Of a stretch of DNA of 64,000 nucleotides, positions 6,975 to 15,459 are shown in pieces; position 1 is the stretch's first letter; every line of letters starts with the position of its first letter. The notes below the pieces were generated by a model that had not been told where the DNA came from, made no database searches, and saw only the letters and a program-made list of their open reading frames with translations. The stretch lies in contig JANQLS010000072.1 of NCBI GenBank assembly GCA_028280485.1, forward strand, positions 41,827 through 105,826, in the 5' to 3' direction. Source of the DNA: Planctomycetota bacterium (lineage in GTDB: Bacteria; Planctomycetota; UBA8108; JACQVS01). The position numbers and the translations under genes were made by a program.

Positions 6975-9765
6975 ATTAGAAAAAAAAGCGTATCAAATAT
7001 TTTCAAAGCTTTTAGCGTTTGATTCAAACGAGAGAGTTGCTAAAGCAAAAGAATTCTGTAATGGCCTGGATTCTAAAATTTATCAACGTGTCTTAGAGTA
7101 CCTAAAACATGATAGTGAAAGTTCAAAGGAAGGATTTTTAAGTGAAAGTCTTCATTCTCAAAGTTCTACTCTTGAAAGGGTAGGCTCAACCATTGGAGAC
7201 TGTGAAATCACAGAGCTATTAGGAAGAGGCGGCCAAGGCGAAGTTTATCTTGCGACTCAATCGATAACTAATGAAGCTCAATCCACTCCCATCCAGCGGC
7301 AGGTGGCCCTTAAAATATTCGCTCCTCAACTGAGCTCAATTGTTTCAAGGGAGCGCTTTCAAAAAGAAATGAAGGCGCTGTCAAATATCTCTCATGAAAA
7401 TGTCACCAAGCTTTACGATTGTGGTGTTACCGAAGATGGTTATCCCTACTACATTATGGAGCTGGTCAAGGGTAAAGAATTAAAGAGTGCAACAAGGGGC
7501 CTTGAGTTAAAAGGACGGCTACAAATCTTTAAGAAAATTTGTTCAGCAGTTTCTGCAATCCATAGTCACGGGTTTATTCACCGAGATTTAAAGCCCTCAA
7601 ATATCCTAATAACCGAATCACATGAGCCCAAGATTCTTGATTTCGGGATAGTAAAAGCCGTTTCTGAGACATCTATAGAAAATGAAGAACACACTAAAAC
7701 AATTTATCGAATACTCTCAACCAAATATGCAAGCCCAGAGCAAATCCAGGGAGAAAAGAATCTTACCACTCAGTCAGACATTTATTCACTTGGGGTCATT
7801 CTCTACGAGCTTCTAACTGACTACTCACCCTATGAAGATTTAGAACAAGGCGAGTTAATAAAAAACATTAAATCCTTTGAGCCCCTAAAACCAAGCCTTA
7901 GGGTCAAAAATACTGGCAACTCCGTTAAAATTCATGATGACTTGGATGCTATTTGTATTAAAGCCTTAGAGAGGAGAGTGCCTGAAAGGTACTCTTCAGT
8001 ATCGGAGCTTGAAAATGACATTCAGGCATTCTTTGAACACCGACCAGTTTTAGCTCAAAAACCTAACCGAGCCTATTATTTCAAGCGATTTATTCGAAGA
8101 AACCGAATCCAAACAATTGCAGCAAGTCTCATTCTATTAACGATAATCCTCGGGAGTATTGCCACCGGGATTGGGTTTTATCAGGCAACGGAATCGGCTG
8201 AAATAGCTAAAACCGAACTTTCAAAATCCTTAGAACGAAGTGCAAAACTTGCTTATCAGCACGGAAATTGGAAAGAAGCCCTAGAGTTTTATCAAAAAGC
8301 GATCAATAGGGGGCATCCAGAATCTGAGCGATTAAAATTCGATCGATTAGAAGCTTTCCTGTCTTTAGATGACCCGCAATCATTGCTTGAACAGTTAGAG
8401 AAGATTGTCATAAAAGAGTCTCAAGAAGGCCACGCCCTCCTCCTTAAAGCTGATGCGAAAATGGCATTAGGAGAAGATATTTCAATGGCTGAAGAACTAT
8501 TAGAGCAAGCTCAAAAGAAAATACTCACCGAGCCTCAAAAGCTCTATATTGAAGCTCTTTTAGAACCTAACTCTATAAACGCTATAAAAAAACTCAACCA
8601 ATGCCTTGAACAATCCCCCTTTTATCATCTTGCTCATCGGAAAAAACTGATCTTGCTTTCACTATTAGGAAGATATGAAGAAGCGCTACTTCAAGCTCAA
8701 ATCATGCAAAAAATGTTCCCCTCTGACCCTAATCCATATTGGGTTGAAGCGACCTCCTATGCCATGGAGGGAGATTTAAAGGGAGTGAACGCTTCAATTT
8801 TGAAAACAGAAACTCAATTTGGAGGCATGTCTGAAGAACTTGAGAAAGCCTTTATTACCTTAGCAAACGCAGTTGATGAACTCAGAAAACAAGATATTTG
8901 GGGTACCGGTGGGGATCCTTTAAAGCTTGCAAAGTCTTTTCTTTTACTTTTTAAGTCAAAAGGTTTAACAGACTTATTTCAAATAAACTTAAGCAACATG
9001 AAATGTCAGAAGCTTGCATGGGATAAGGTTAAAAAGCTTTCAACCTTGTTCCCCGTTGCAGGAACACTATATCCCTATACTAGTATCCGGATAGATTTAA
9101 AAGAGATGGTTGAGCTCCACCCCATTTCAGAGCTTTATTTCTTTGATGGAGAATTGGCAATAATGCTCTCGGATTCTGCTTTTAGAAAAAAAGACAAAAC
9201 AAATGGTTACAACTTATTTAGAGAAGCGGAAGAATCTTACAAAAATGCGGTTAAAACACCGGCATTATTTCCTTCGACGAAAAAGAGATCCTTACACAGA
9301 CAAGTTTATGCTCAAGGTAATCTCTTAAAACTTTCAGGTCTTTCAAAGGAGGAAAAGGATGTACTAAGAAAGAACGCGGTAAGTAAATTCCATAAGCTTG
9401 TAGAACTGTTTGAACCAAAGGCTGGCCCTATAAGGACCATTATTAATAGCTCTAAAAAGGATTATGAGTTTGCTCAAACATTACTTAGGTATGTGATTTC
9501 TAAAGAACCGGAAAATGCGGAAACATGGGCCTTAGCCGCTGATATTGAATTTACCCATAAGAATTTTTCATTAGCTCATAAATATGCTTCAACGGTACTT
9601 GGATTAACCCCTAATCATGAATTAGCATTAAAAATCATGAAGCAATCTCAGGTTAAACTATTAGAATTACTACCTCAAAATCTTGAGGGTGTTCAAATAA
9701 AACCAGCAACGCTAAAGAAATCTGAGAAGTTTACCGAACCTTCTTCTGAGAAGGAGAGTCCATGA
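6964..9765 (+). CDS. Membrane Ser/Thr protein kinase with TPR-type periplasmic domain
   Basis: A 933-residue Hanks-type kinase. After a ~75-residue N-terminal part the kinase domain covers about 78-360: LLGRGGQGEVYLAT (Gly loop), VALKIF (Lys 117), FIHRDLKPSNIL (catalytic loop, ~205-214), ILDFGIVKA (Mg binding, ~225) and YASPEQI. One membrane helix lies at about 383-405. The remaining ~520 residues form TPR-like helical pairs (GNWKEALEFYQKAINRGHPE; RYEEALLQAQIMQKMFPSDP), probably outside the membrane. It overlaps the sigma gene by 11 bases and the next gene by 4. In related pairs the kinase is thought to switch the sigma factor by phosphorylation. All catalytic residues appear present. Confidence 0.9.
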   Translation: MNNELEKKAYQIFSKLLAFDSNERVAKAKEFCNGLDSKIYQRVLEYLKHDSESSKEGFLSESLHSQSSTLERVGSTIGDCEITELLGRGGQGEVYLATQSITNEAQSTPIQRQVALKIFAPQLSSIVSRERFQKEMKALSNISHENVTKLYDCGVTEDGYPYYIMELVKGKELKSATRGLELKGRLQIFKKICSAVSAIHSHGFIHRDLKPSNILITESHEPKILDFGIVKAVSETSIENEEHTKTIYRILSTKYASPEQIQGEKNLTTQSDIYSLGVILYELLTDYSPYEDLEQGELIKNIKSFEPLKPSLRVKNTGNSVKIHDDLDAICIKALERRVPERYSSVSELENDIQAFFEHRPVLAQKPNRAYYFKRFIRRNRIQTIAASLILLTIILGSIATGIGFYQATESAEIAKTELSKSLERSAKLAYQHGNWKEALEFYQKAINRGHPESERLKFDRLEAFLSLDDPQSLLEQLEKIVIKESQEGHALLLKADAKMALGEDISMAEELLEQAQKKILTEPQKLYIEALLEPNSINAIKKLNQCLEQSPFYHLAHRKKLILLSLLGRYEEALLQAQIMQKMFPSDPNPYWVEATSYAMEGDLKGVNASILKTETQFGGMSEELEKAFITLANAVDELRKQDIWGTGGDPLKLAKSFLLLFKSKGLTDLFQINLSNMKCQKLAWDKVKKLSTLFPVAGTLYPYTSIRIDLKEMVELHPISELYFFDGELAIMLSDSAFRKKDKTNGYNLFREAEESYKNAVKTPALFPSTKKRSLHRQVYAQGNLLKLSGLSKEEKDVLRKNAVSKFHKLVELFEPKAGPIRTIINSSKKDYEFAQTLLRYVISKEPENAETWALAADIEFTHKNFSLAHKYASTVLGLTPNHELALKIMKQSQVKLLELLPQNLEGVQIKPATLKKSEKFTEPSSEKESP

Positions 9766-10259
9766 ATATTAAATTATTTTTTTTAACTTCCATTTTCATA
9801 ATTGCATATCCGGTTGTCGCCCAAGAGTATAACTGGGTGGAACTCGGGGATAATGGAATTGACCCATTCACTCCAGGCTGCACTTATGGAACATTAGATA
9901 GTGCATGTGAAACGAATCTAAAACCTACAACAGGGGACTCCTGTGTACCACACCCTGACCATTCCCATATCTTAAACGAGAACTCTGCGGTTAAGACAGA
10001 TTGCCAAACTCCTGATGATCCAAACCCACTGGTCGTGAGGATAGATTGTAATCAATTATGTAAGTCCATACCCTTACTCGCATTTACAGGCGGAGAATGT
10101 GTCGAGCTTCCTGAGGCTTGTGGTTTAGGTGGTTCGGCAAAATGTAATTGCAACGGAGGAGCAGATTGGATTCAGTGGTTAAACAGTTTGAATTCAAATG
10201 AAATTGTAAACGCGTCCCCTATTCCCAACCCAAGTCAATGCTCAGGTGGTATTTGTTGA
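9762..10259 (+). CDS. Secreted Cys-rich protein of the sigma-kinase operon
   Basis: A 165-residue protein with a signal peptide (MNIKLFFLTSIFIIAYPVVA, cleavage expected before QEYNW). The mature part has 12 cysteines and few hydrophobic stretches, e.g. DCNQLC, GGSAKCNCNGGAD and a C-terminal SGGIC, suggesting up to six disulfides in an exported protein. Its ATG overlaps the kinase stop (ATGA), so it is translated with the sigma factor and kinase. I recognise no family. It may be a signal sensed by the kinase's external TPR domain or an output of the module; both are inference. Confidence 0.7.
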   Translation: MNIKLFFLTSIFIIAYPVVAQEYNWVELGDNGIDPFTPGCTYGTLDSACETNLKPTTGDSCVPHPDHSHILNENSAVKTDCQTPDDPNPLVVRIDCNQLCKSIPLLAFTGGECVELPEACGLGGSAKCNCNGGADWIQWLNSLNSNEIVNASPIPNPSQCSGGIC

Positions 10260-10268
10260 AAAACGAGT

Positions 10269-10802
10269 TCAAAGTGAATCCTTATATTTTCTGCGAAGCA
10301 AGCTTAAGGCATCTTGTAGGAGTCTATAAGCAGTAGCGGTTGAGCAATCAAAATTATCTGCTAAGCCTCTGAGGTTTTGTTCTTCGAAATAGTATTTTTC
10401 GATAACTTGCCTTTCAAGGTTTGGCAAACTTTGAAGGTAAATATTTAACTCTTCTCTTTTTAAAAACTCTTTGCTTGAGTCCTCAACAATCTCCTCCAGA
10501 GGCATTGGTAATCCTTGAATTTGTTTTTCCTTTCTATAGTGGTCAATGAGTCGATTTTTAGCTACTCGAAATAGCCAAGCGGATTTCGATGTGACCTTCC
10601 TTAATTTATTACTAAAAATTACATCGACAAGTAGGTCATGAGCCATTTCTTCAGCCTTTATTGGACTAATCCCACGATTCATATAATACCAACAAATTCG
10701 ATTGATATATCTTTGATAAAAATAGGCTTCCTTTTCATTCTTATCAGCTTTGGGCTCAAATGAGTATAGGCCACTATGTTGACTATATTTTACTCTCATC
10801 AT
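10269..10802 (-). CDS. Second ECF-type RNA polymerase sigma factor
   Basis: A 177-residue sigma-70 family protein. Region 2: ISPIKAEEMAHDLLVDVIFS and SAWLFRVAKNRLIDHYRKEK. Region 4: LPNLERQVIEKYYFEEQNLR, GLADNFDCSTATAYRLLQDA, LSLLRRKYK. It lacks the VHEAYL signature of the upstream sigma factor and belongs to a different ECF group. AGGAGT lies 5 bases before ATG. It converges on the sigma-kinase operon with 9 bases between the stop codons. No anti-sigma factor is adjacent. Having two sigma factors on one mobile element is unusual. Confidence 0.85.
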   Translation of the reverse strand: MMRVKYSQHSGLYSFEPKADKNEKEAYFYQRYINRICWYYMNRGISPIKAEEMAHDLLVDVIFSNKLRKVTSKSAWLFRVAKNRLIDHYRKEKQIQGLPMPLEEIVEDSSKEFLKREELNIYLQSLPNLERQVIEKYYFEEQNLRGLADNFDCSTATAYRLLQDALSLLRRKYKDSL

Positions 10803-10987
10803 ACTTACTCCTGTTTTTATGAATGGTTTCAGGCTACTTCCACTCAGCCTCTATGAGTAAGTACGCAAAATCTCCTCAAGCTTCCTCAAAAATAATTTAA
10901 ATAAGATTCAACAAGGACGAATTCGTTTATTGATTAGTCGTTTTGAGATTGCCCAACAACTTAAGAACAACTTTAGGGAGCTTTCTA

Positions 10988-11209
10988 ATGAGCATTAAAG
11001 AGAAACAAATGGAGTCGAACCTTCTCCTGTCAGCAACTCAAGCAGCAAACCTTTGCGGAATAAGCGTTCGCCAGTGGTGGAGATGGGATAGCAGTGGAAA
11101 AATACCTCGGGCCGTCATGATTGGCTGCACTAAGAGATGGAGGCGCATCGAGTTAGAGAAATGGGTTGAAGAAGGTTGCCCATCACGAACGCAAATCGAT
11201 TCAAAATAA
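10988..11209 (+). CDS. Excisionase / AlpA-like MerR-type DNA-binding protein
   Basis: A 73-residue protein with the helix_turn_helix_17 layout of AlpA and excisionases: LLLSATQAANLCGISVRQWW, RWDSSGKIPRAVMIGCTKRW, RRIELEKWVEEG. In such proteins the aromatic-rich recognition helix and the following RW...EL.KW wing bind att-site arms. It lies just before the integrase, the usual place for a recombination directionality factor. ATG at 10988 is preferred (GGGAG 7 bases upstream); a TTG 45 bases earlier in frame has no such site. It could alternatively be a transcriptional activator of the integrase. Confidence 0.75.
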   Translation: MSIKEKQMESNLLLSATQAANLCGISVRQWWRWDSSGKIPRAVMIGCTKRWRRIELEKWVEEGCPSRTQIDSK

Positions 11210-11291
11210 ATTTATGTAATTCTTAGATCCGATCATCACTAGGTGCTAATCTAAATAATTGAACGAAATTTTTATTCGAACAGGAAGTTTA

Positions 11292-12740
11292 ATGCCTTCA
11301 ATTTATAAACCATCCTATACCCGTAAAGACTCCAAAACGGGAAAGAAAGTTACTAAGAAATTAAAGAAGTGGTACATCGAATATATAGATGCTCAGGGTA
11401 TCAAGAAGAGAATCCCTGGATTTGTTGATAAAGAAGCAACGAAGCAATTAGCTGCCAAGATCGAAAAAGAAGTCGCATTAGAATCTGCCGGGATCGTGGA
11501 CCAGTTTTCAATCCAAGCCAAGAGACCAATTTCTGAACAGCTTAGCGATTTCAGAAAACATCTTGAAGCGAAAGATATTACGACTAAACAAGTCAATCAG
11601 GTTATCAATAGAGTAACTGCCGCCTTTAAGGGCTGTGAATTTTTAACCTTAAAAGACTTGGATCCTGAAAAATTAAATCAATGGTTAGCGAAGCGAAGGA
11701 AAAATGGTCTTTCTGCAAGGACTTCTAATTTTTACCTTAAAGCCTGTAGAAGTTTTTGCAACTGGCTAAGGAAGTTTAATCGCTACCCAGAGAATCCATT
11801 TGATCAAATTGAAACTGTAAAGATTGAAACCGATATTCGCCACCAAAGAAGGGCGTTGAGTTTTATTGAGGTCGCAAAACTAATCTCAGTAACCAAAACA
11901 GCAAATCGCCTTTGCTGCCTCGGGGGTGAAGACCGAGCAATTCTTTATTTAACTGCCTTTATCACCGGAATTAGAGCTTCTGAGTTAGCAAGCTTGAAGC
12001 CCTCCAGTTTTAATTTTGAAACCACTCCTGCTACGGTGACCATTGAATCTGCTTATTCGAAACGAAGAAGAAAAGACGTGCTCCCTCTTCATGCATCAGT
12101 TAAGGACACCATTGAGGATTGGATTCAGAGAAAGAAGAAGGGAGATGAGTTTTTATGGCCTGGGAACTGGTCAAAAAAAGCAGCAAAAATGATGCGGGGA
12201 GATTTAAAGAGAGCTGAGATTCCCTATAAAACTAAAGAGGGGTATGCCGATTTTCACGCCTTGAGGCATTCATTTTTAACTGCGTTAGCTCGCTCAGGTG
12301 TTCACCCTAAAGCAATGCAAGGTCTTGCTCGACACTCGACCGTAAAACTCACATTGGACAATTACTCACACTTCGAGCTGGATGATTTAAACACCGCGCT
12401 TAAACAGCTAGAACTCCCTACCAAACCCGAGTTAGTCTCAGAACCTATAGAGAAGAGTTCAGTAAGCTTGCATGTGGGCCAGCATGTGGGGAACACCGAC
12501 TTTTCTTGTCATTCAATGACTTCAGAAGGCAATGAAGCCTCTAATGAGGAAGAAGTAGTCAAGAATCCTAAAGGTGGGAAAATTAAGCAGTTAATCGAGG
12601 AAGGGACGTATTATTTGGTAAAAAAGATTGGAGGCGGCACCCGGATTCGAACCGGGGATGACGGTTTTGCAAACCGTTGCCTTAGCCACTTGGCTATGCC
12701 GCCTCTGATGTTCAGCTTTTTTATGGGAGGGTCGCCCTGA
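11292..12740 (+). CDS. Tyrosine recombinase (integrase) running into tRNA-Cys
   Basis: A 482-residue integrase. An AP2-like arm-binding N-terminus (KKWYIEYIDAQGIKKRIPGF) is followed by a SAM-like core-binding domain (~80-170) and the catalytic domain, with Arg 228 (TAFITGIRASELASL), His 322 and Arg 325 (FHALRHSF), His 348 (LARHSTVKLT) and the nucleophile Tyr 358 (LDNYSHF). After a linker, residues ~446-471 are the antisense translation of tRNA-Cys, and the stop codon lies 37 bases beyond the tRNA. ATG 11292 has AGGAAG 4 bases upstream; an in-frame TTG at 11259 does not. The gene drives integration at the tRNA; its C-terminal tail depends on the integration junction. Confidence 0.9.
   Translation: MPSIYKPSYTRKDSKTGKKVTKKLKKWYIEYIDAQGIKKRIPGFVDKEATKQLAAKIEKEVALESAGIVDQFSIQAKRPISEQLSDFRKHLEAKDITTKQVNQVINRVTAAFKGCEFLTLKDLDPEKLNQWLAKRRKNGLSARTSNFYLKACRSFCNWLRKFNRYPENPFDQIETVKIETDIRHQRRALSFIEVAKLISVTKTANRLCCLGGEDRAILYLTAFITGIRASELASLKPSSFNFETTPATVTIESAYSKRRRKDVLPLHASVKDTIEDWIQRKKKGDEFLWPGNWSKKAAKMMRGDLKRAEIPYKTKEGYADFHALRHSFLTALARSGVHPKAMQGLARHSTVKLTLDNYSHFELDDLNTALKQLELPTKPELVSEPIEKSSVSLHVGQHVGNTDFSCHSMTSEGNEASNEEEVVKNPKGGKIKQLIEEGTYYLVKKIGGGTRIRTGDDGFANRCLSHLAMPPLMFSFFMGGSP
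12629..12703 (-). tRNA. tRNA-Cys (anticodon GCA)
   Basis: Read on the minus strand, a 7-bp acceptor stem GGCGGCA/TGCCGCC encloses a D arm, an anticodon arm ACGGT-TTGCAAA-ACCGT with anticodon GCA, and a T arm with TTCGAATC. The discriminator base is U, as expected for tRNA-Cys, and CCA is encoded at 12629-12631. The variable loop is short (class I). The 3' end faces the integrase gene, so this tRNA is the probable attachment site. Confidence 0.95.
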
Positions 12741-12930
12741 GTCTCGGCCGCCGAAGCCGCCTGTAAACCTCTTCGAATAAGTCACTTAGGTGGGTACTTA
12801 TCGGAAGAAAAAAACTTCAGGGGAAAGATCACTTATACCAGTCTTGATTGCCGATGACAAGAGTCTGGCTATAGTTGTATCGAAAACAATCTCAAACAGT
12901 GAAAAATCCTGCAAAAACCCCTGAAAAACC

Positions 12931-13638
12931 ATGTCTGCTGCCTCCACCCAACCCCAAAACCTTCGAGCTGTTATCTTTGATTTTGATGGAGTGATCGCCG
13001 ATACCGTGCCGCTCCATTATCAAAGTTACAAGCGCCTATTTGGGGAACAGGGTCGGGAATACACTTGGACCGAATACCAAAAATCTGGTTTAGGTGCATC
13101 GAGGGCCAATGCCATTCGGGCGATCATGGGTGAAGATCTCGAGCCTGATAAATTCCAGGCGTTGATGCATCGAAAAAGTGAAATCGTATTAGATACTGTG
13201 AAGCGGGAAGGCCTCAATGTCTTACCGGGCGCGTTAGAACTCGTTCGTGCACTTCACAACTGTGACCTCAAAGTGGGACTCGCATCTTCGAGTGGACACG
13301 CCGAGTTGTTTTTAGAAATTATTGGAGTTCGTTTTCTTTTTCACTCAGTGAGAGATGTTTCTAAGAATCTTCCTTCGAAGCCAGCTCCCGATTTATATTT
13401 AGAAGTTTTAAAAGAGCTCAACTTAAAAGCGAATGAAGCCATCGCAATAGAAGACTCCCCCACGGGAATTCAATCAGCACAAAGGGCGGGAATAAAAATT
13501 CTGGGAGTGACGAACTCCGAAGATGAAGTTCAATTGAATGGAGTCGACTGGCAACTTTCCAGCCTACAAGGGGTCAGTCCTGATCAGTTATTTGAAATCG
13601 TGAATGCTGAGCCCGCAAAATCGAACGATCTCAGTTAA
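12931..13638 (+). CDS. HAD-superfamily hydrolase, beta-phosphoglucomutase-like
   Basis: A 235-residue haloacid dehalogenase-like phosphatase/phosphomutase. Motif I VIFDFDGVIADT (~14-25) holds the nucleophile Asp and acid/base Asp; a helical cap follows (YKRLFGEQGREYTW and onward). Motif II is LKVGLASSSGHAE, motif III the Lys of PSKPAPDLYLEVL, and motif IV AIAIEDSPTGIQSAQRAGI. This is the subfamily of PgmB, phosphoglycolate phosphatase and sugar phosphatases; the substrate cannot be chosen. It is the first chromosomal gene right of tRNA-Cys. The ribosome site is weak. Confidence 0.8.
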   Translation: MSAASTQPQNLRAVIFDFDGVIADTVPLHYQSYKRLFGEQGREYTWTEYQKSGLGASRANAIRAIMGEDLEPDKFQALMHRKSEIVLDTVKREGLNVLPGALELVRALHNCDLKVGLASSSGHAELFLEIIGVRFLFHSVRDVSKNLPSKPAPDLYLEVLKELNLKANEAIAIEDSPTGIQSAQRAGIKILGVTNSEDEVQLNGVDWQLSSLQGVSPDQLFEIVNAEPAKSNDLS

Positions 13639-13662
13639 GCTGCTCTCAACTTTAGCTTCTCA

Positions 13663-14394
13663 TCAATCTTCCCATTCATCAATGAGAAGCGGCTTAAAAT
13701 CTAAAGCATCGCAAGCCACCAAATGATACTGAACTCCTCGCGCTTCCCCTTGAAAGTAATCATCCCAATCTTGCTTTGAATGAAGATGCCCATAGACCAC
13801 CGTTTTACAATTCGCTTCTTCGATCAGATCCGTAAATATGCTTTGATCTGAACGAGGGCCGAAAGGTGGATAATGGAACATTGCAACTCTAGGATGCACA
13901 GCCTGAGTTTCTTTTTCGAGTTCATCTAAATGGGCGATTGAAGCTTTAAATTCTTTAATCTCGCGCTCGAGCTCTTTATCAACATCTTCTTGAGTCTTCT
14001 TTCCGAAAGGAACTAAATCTCCCCCTCGCACCCCGACGATGGGTAATCCCCCGATCATCGTGGCTGTCTTTTTGAGGGCATAAGTTCTCTCGGGCAACAG
14101 CTCTTTCATCTTCTTATGAGAACCCGGCCACCAGTAATCATGATTCCCTTTGATCATGACCATGATTCCGGGAAGGTCGCGTAACCATTTAAATTCTTCT
14201 TCTACTTGCGCGGGCTTCATCGCCCACGAAAAATCACCGGGGAGTAAAACGATATCGTTATCGTCAATCGAATCTCTCCAATGCTTTTCCACCTTTTTGT
14301 GATGGCCAATCCAGTGTTCGCCAAACTTATCCATCCACTTGCCCGTAGAAAAACCGAGGTGGAGGTCGGCTATCGCCCAAAGTTTACGTTTCAT
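13663..14394 (-). CDS. Calcineurin-like metallophosphoesterase
   Basis: A 243-residue cytosolic phosphoesterase with the metal-binding set in order: AIADLHLGFS (DxH, ~8-13), LPGDFSWAM (GDxx, ~51), IKGNHDYWWPGSHKK (GNHD, ~81), AMFHYPPFG (H, ~171) and VVYGHLHSKQ (GHxH, ~203). Two divalent metals would sit between them. The WW after GNHD and the FHYPP stretch place it with uncharacterised serine/threonine phosphatase-like proteins. Substrate unknown. It converges on the HAD gene with 24 bases between stops. Confidence 0.85.
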   Translation of the reverse strand: MKRKLWAIADLHLGFSTGKWMDKFGEHWIGHHKKVEKHWRDSIDDNDIVLLPGDFSWAMKPAQVEEEFKWLRDLPGIMVMIKGNHDYWWPGSHKKMKELLPERTYALKKTATMIGGLPIVGVRGGDLVPFGKKTQEDVDKELEREIKEFKASIAHLDELEKETQAVHPRVAMFHYPPFGPRSDQSIFTDLIEEANCKTVVYGHLHSKQDWDDYFQGEARGVQYHLVACDALDFKPLLIDEWED

Positions 14395-14626
14395 GAATAA
14401 ACAAATCTTCTAAAAGATGCCCCAGCCGAGAGGCTGTGAATATTGTGGTGATTGAAAACGGCAATCTGAAGCTGAGTATATACAAAGTTTTATTAAGGTG
14501 GAGAAGATTCTTATACAACCCTTCCGAGGAAGATAAAGAATTGATATCCTTAGCTCTACTTTAAGTTTTCTTTCGAACTGCCTAAGAGTACCTATACTCA
14601 TCTTTCTTACTGATTAAGTGATCTCA

Positions 14627-15457
14627 ATGTCAGCTGCATCTAAAAAATTACTGCTGGGGATGGTTCACCTCCCCCCCTTACCTGGCTCTCCTGGAGTAGG
14701 AGATCAATCCCCCCAACAAGTTTTACCAAAAGCTTTAGAGGTAGCCCTTCAAGATGCTCAAACTTTGATCGAAGGGGGCATGGATGGATTTTTTATTGAA
14801 AACTTTAACGACCATCCGTTCTATCCCGATCAAGTACCTCCCGTCACTGTTTCTGCGATCACTTGGGTGGCTGCGAAGATTGTTGAGCACTTTCAATCGG
14901 ACTCTGCGAAGTCTTCCAAGAAGCCGTTTATCGGGATCAATGTCTTGAGAAACGATGCTGCTTCGGCTCTCGCTTGCGCTGCGATTGTAGGTGCTGATGC
15001 CATTCGAGTGAACGTACATACCAGTGCGATGGTAACGGATCAAGGAGTTCTTCAAGGGAAGGCCTACGAAACGATCCGACAAAGAGAAAGCCTTCGTTCA
15101 AATGTGAAGATTTTTGCGGATGTCTTGGTGAAACACGCATTACCCCTGGGATCAGGTGAAATCGATATTGCATCCTTAGCGAGAGAAACTGCCGGCCGGG
15201 GAAGAGCGGATGCCCTCATCGTCACCGGTAAAGAAACGGGAAAAGCTACGGATTTAAACCGAGTTCAAATCATTCGAGATGCAGTTTCCGAAACTCCTAT
15301 TTTAGTTGGAAGCGGAGTGAATCCTGAAACGGCAAAGGAAACTCTCCAAGTGGCTGATGGTGTCATCACAGGAACGGGACTGAAAGAGAACGGCTTAGTC
15401 CATCGACCTGTGGACCTGAAACGAGTTCAAGTTTTTGTGGATGCTGCGCGGAGTTAA
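14627..15457 (+). CDS. BtpA/SgcQ-family TIM-barrel protein
   Basis: A 276-residue protein of the BtpA family: LLLGMVHLPPLPGSPG at the N-terminus, ALEVALQDAQTLIEGGMDGF and FIENFNDHPFYPDQV, then PFIGINVLRNDAASALACAA, ADAIRVNVH, ADALIVTGKETGKAT and PILVGSGVNPETAKE. In cyanobacteria BtpA affects photosystem I; most bacterial members are uncharacterised and probably sugar- or nucleotide-linked enzymes. The glycerate kinase gene starts 3 bases after it, so a role in a related sugar-acid pathway is inferred. ATG 14627 is chosen; GTG at 14618 is an in-frame alternative. Confidence 0.8.
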   Translation: MSAASKKLLLGMVHLPPLPGSPGVGDQSPQQVLPKALEVALQDAQTLIEGGMDGFFIENFNDHPFYPDQVPPVTVSAITWVAAKIVEHFQSDSAKSSKKPFIGINVLRNDAASALACAAIVGADAIRVNVHTSAMVTDQGVLQGKAYETIRQRESLRSNVKIFADVLVKHALPLGSGEIDIASLARETAGRGRADALIVTGKETGKATDLNRVQIIRDAVSETPILVGSGVNPETAKETLQVADGVITGTGLKENGLVHRPVDLKRVQVFVDAARS

Positions 15458-15459
15458 TT

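Larger units (their letters stand above)
1..12628. mobile_element. Right part of an integrated element at tRNA-Cys (left end outside window)
   Basis: A contiguous block of mobile-type genes ends at tRNA-Cys: coupling-protein-like ATPase, DNA methyltransferase, Gp88-family protein, SSB, two replication-relaxation-like proteins, an excisionase-like protein and a tyrosine integrase. The integrase gene points into the 3' end of the tRNA, the classical attachment geometry. The block looks more AT-rich than the genes right of 12.9 kb, and the interspersed repeats common further right were not seen here. No second copy of the tRNA 3' end was noticed, so the other attachment site probably lies left of the window. 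No relaxase is visible, so whether it is an ICE, a mobilizable element or a satellite is undecided. Confidence 0.75.

Noticed and set aside
1..12628. Prophage interpretation of the element
   Set aside because: Gp88 and integrase are phage-like, but no capsid, portal, terminase, tail or lysis gene is visible.
12591..12785. Minus-strand frame containing tRNA-Cys
   Set aside because: The sequence is a structural RNA gene; the peptide is a by-product.
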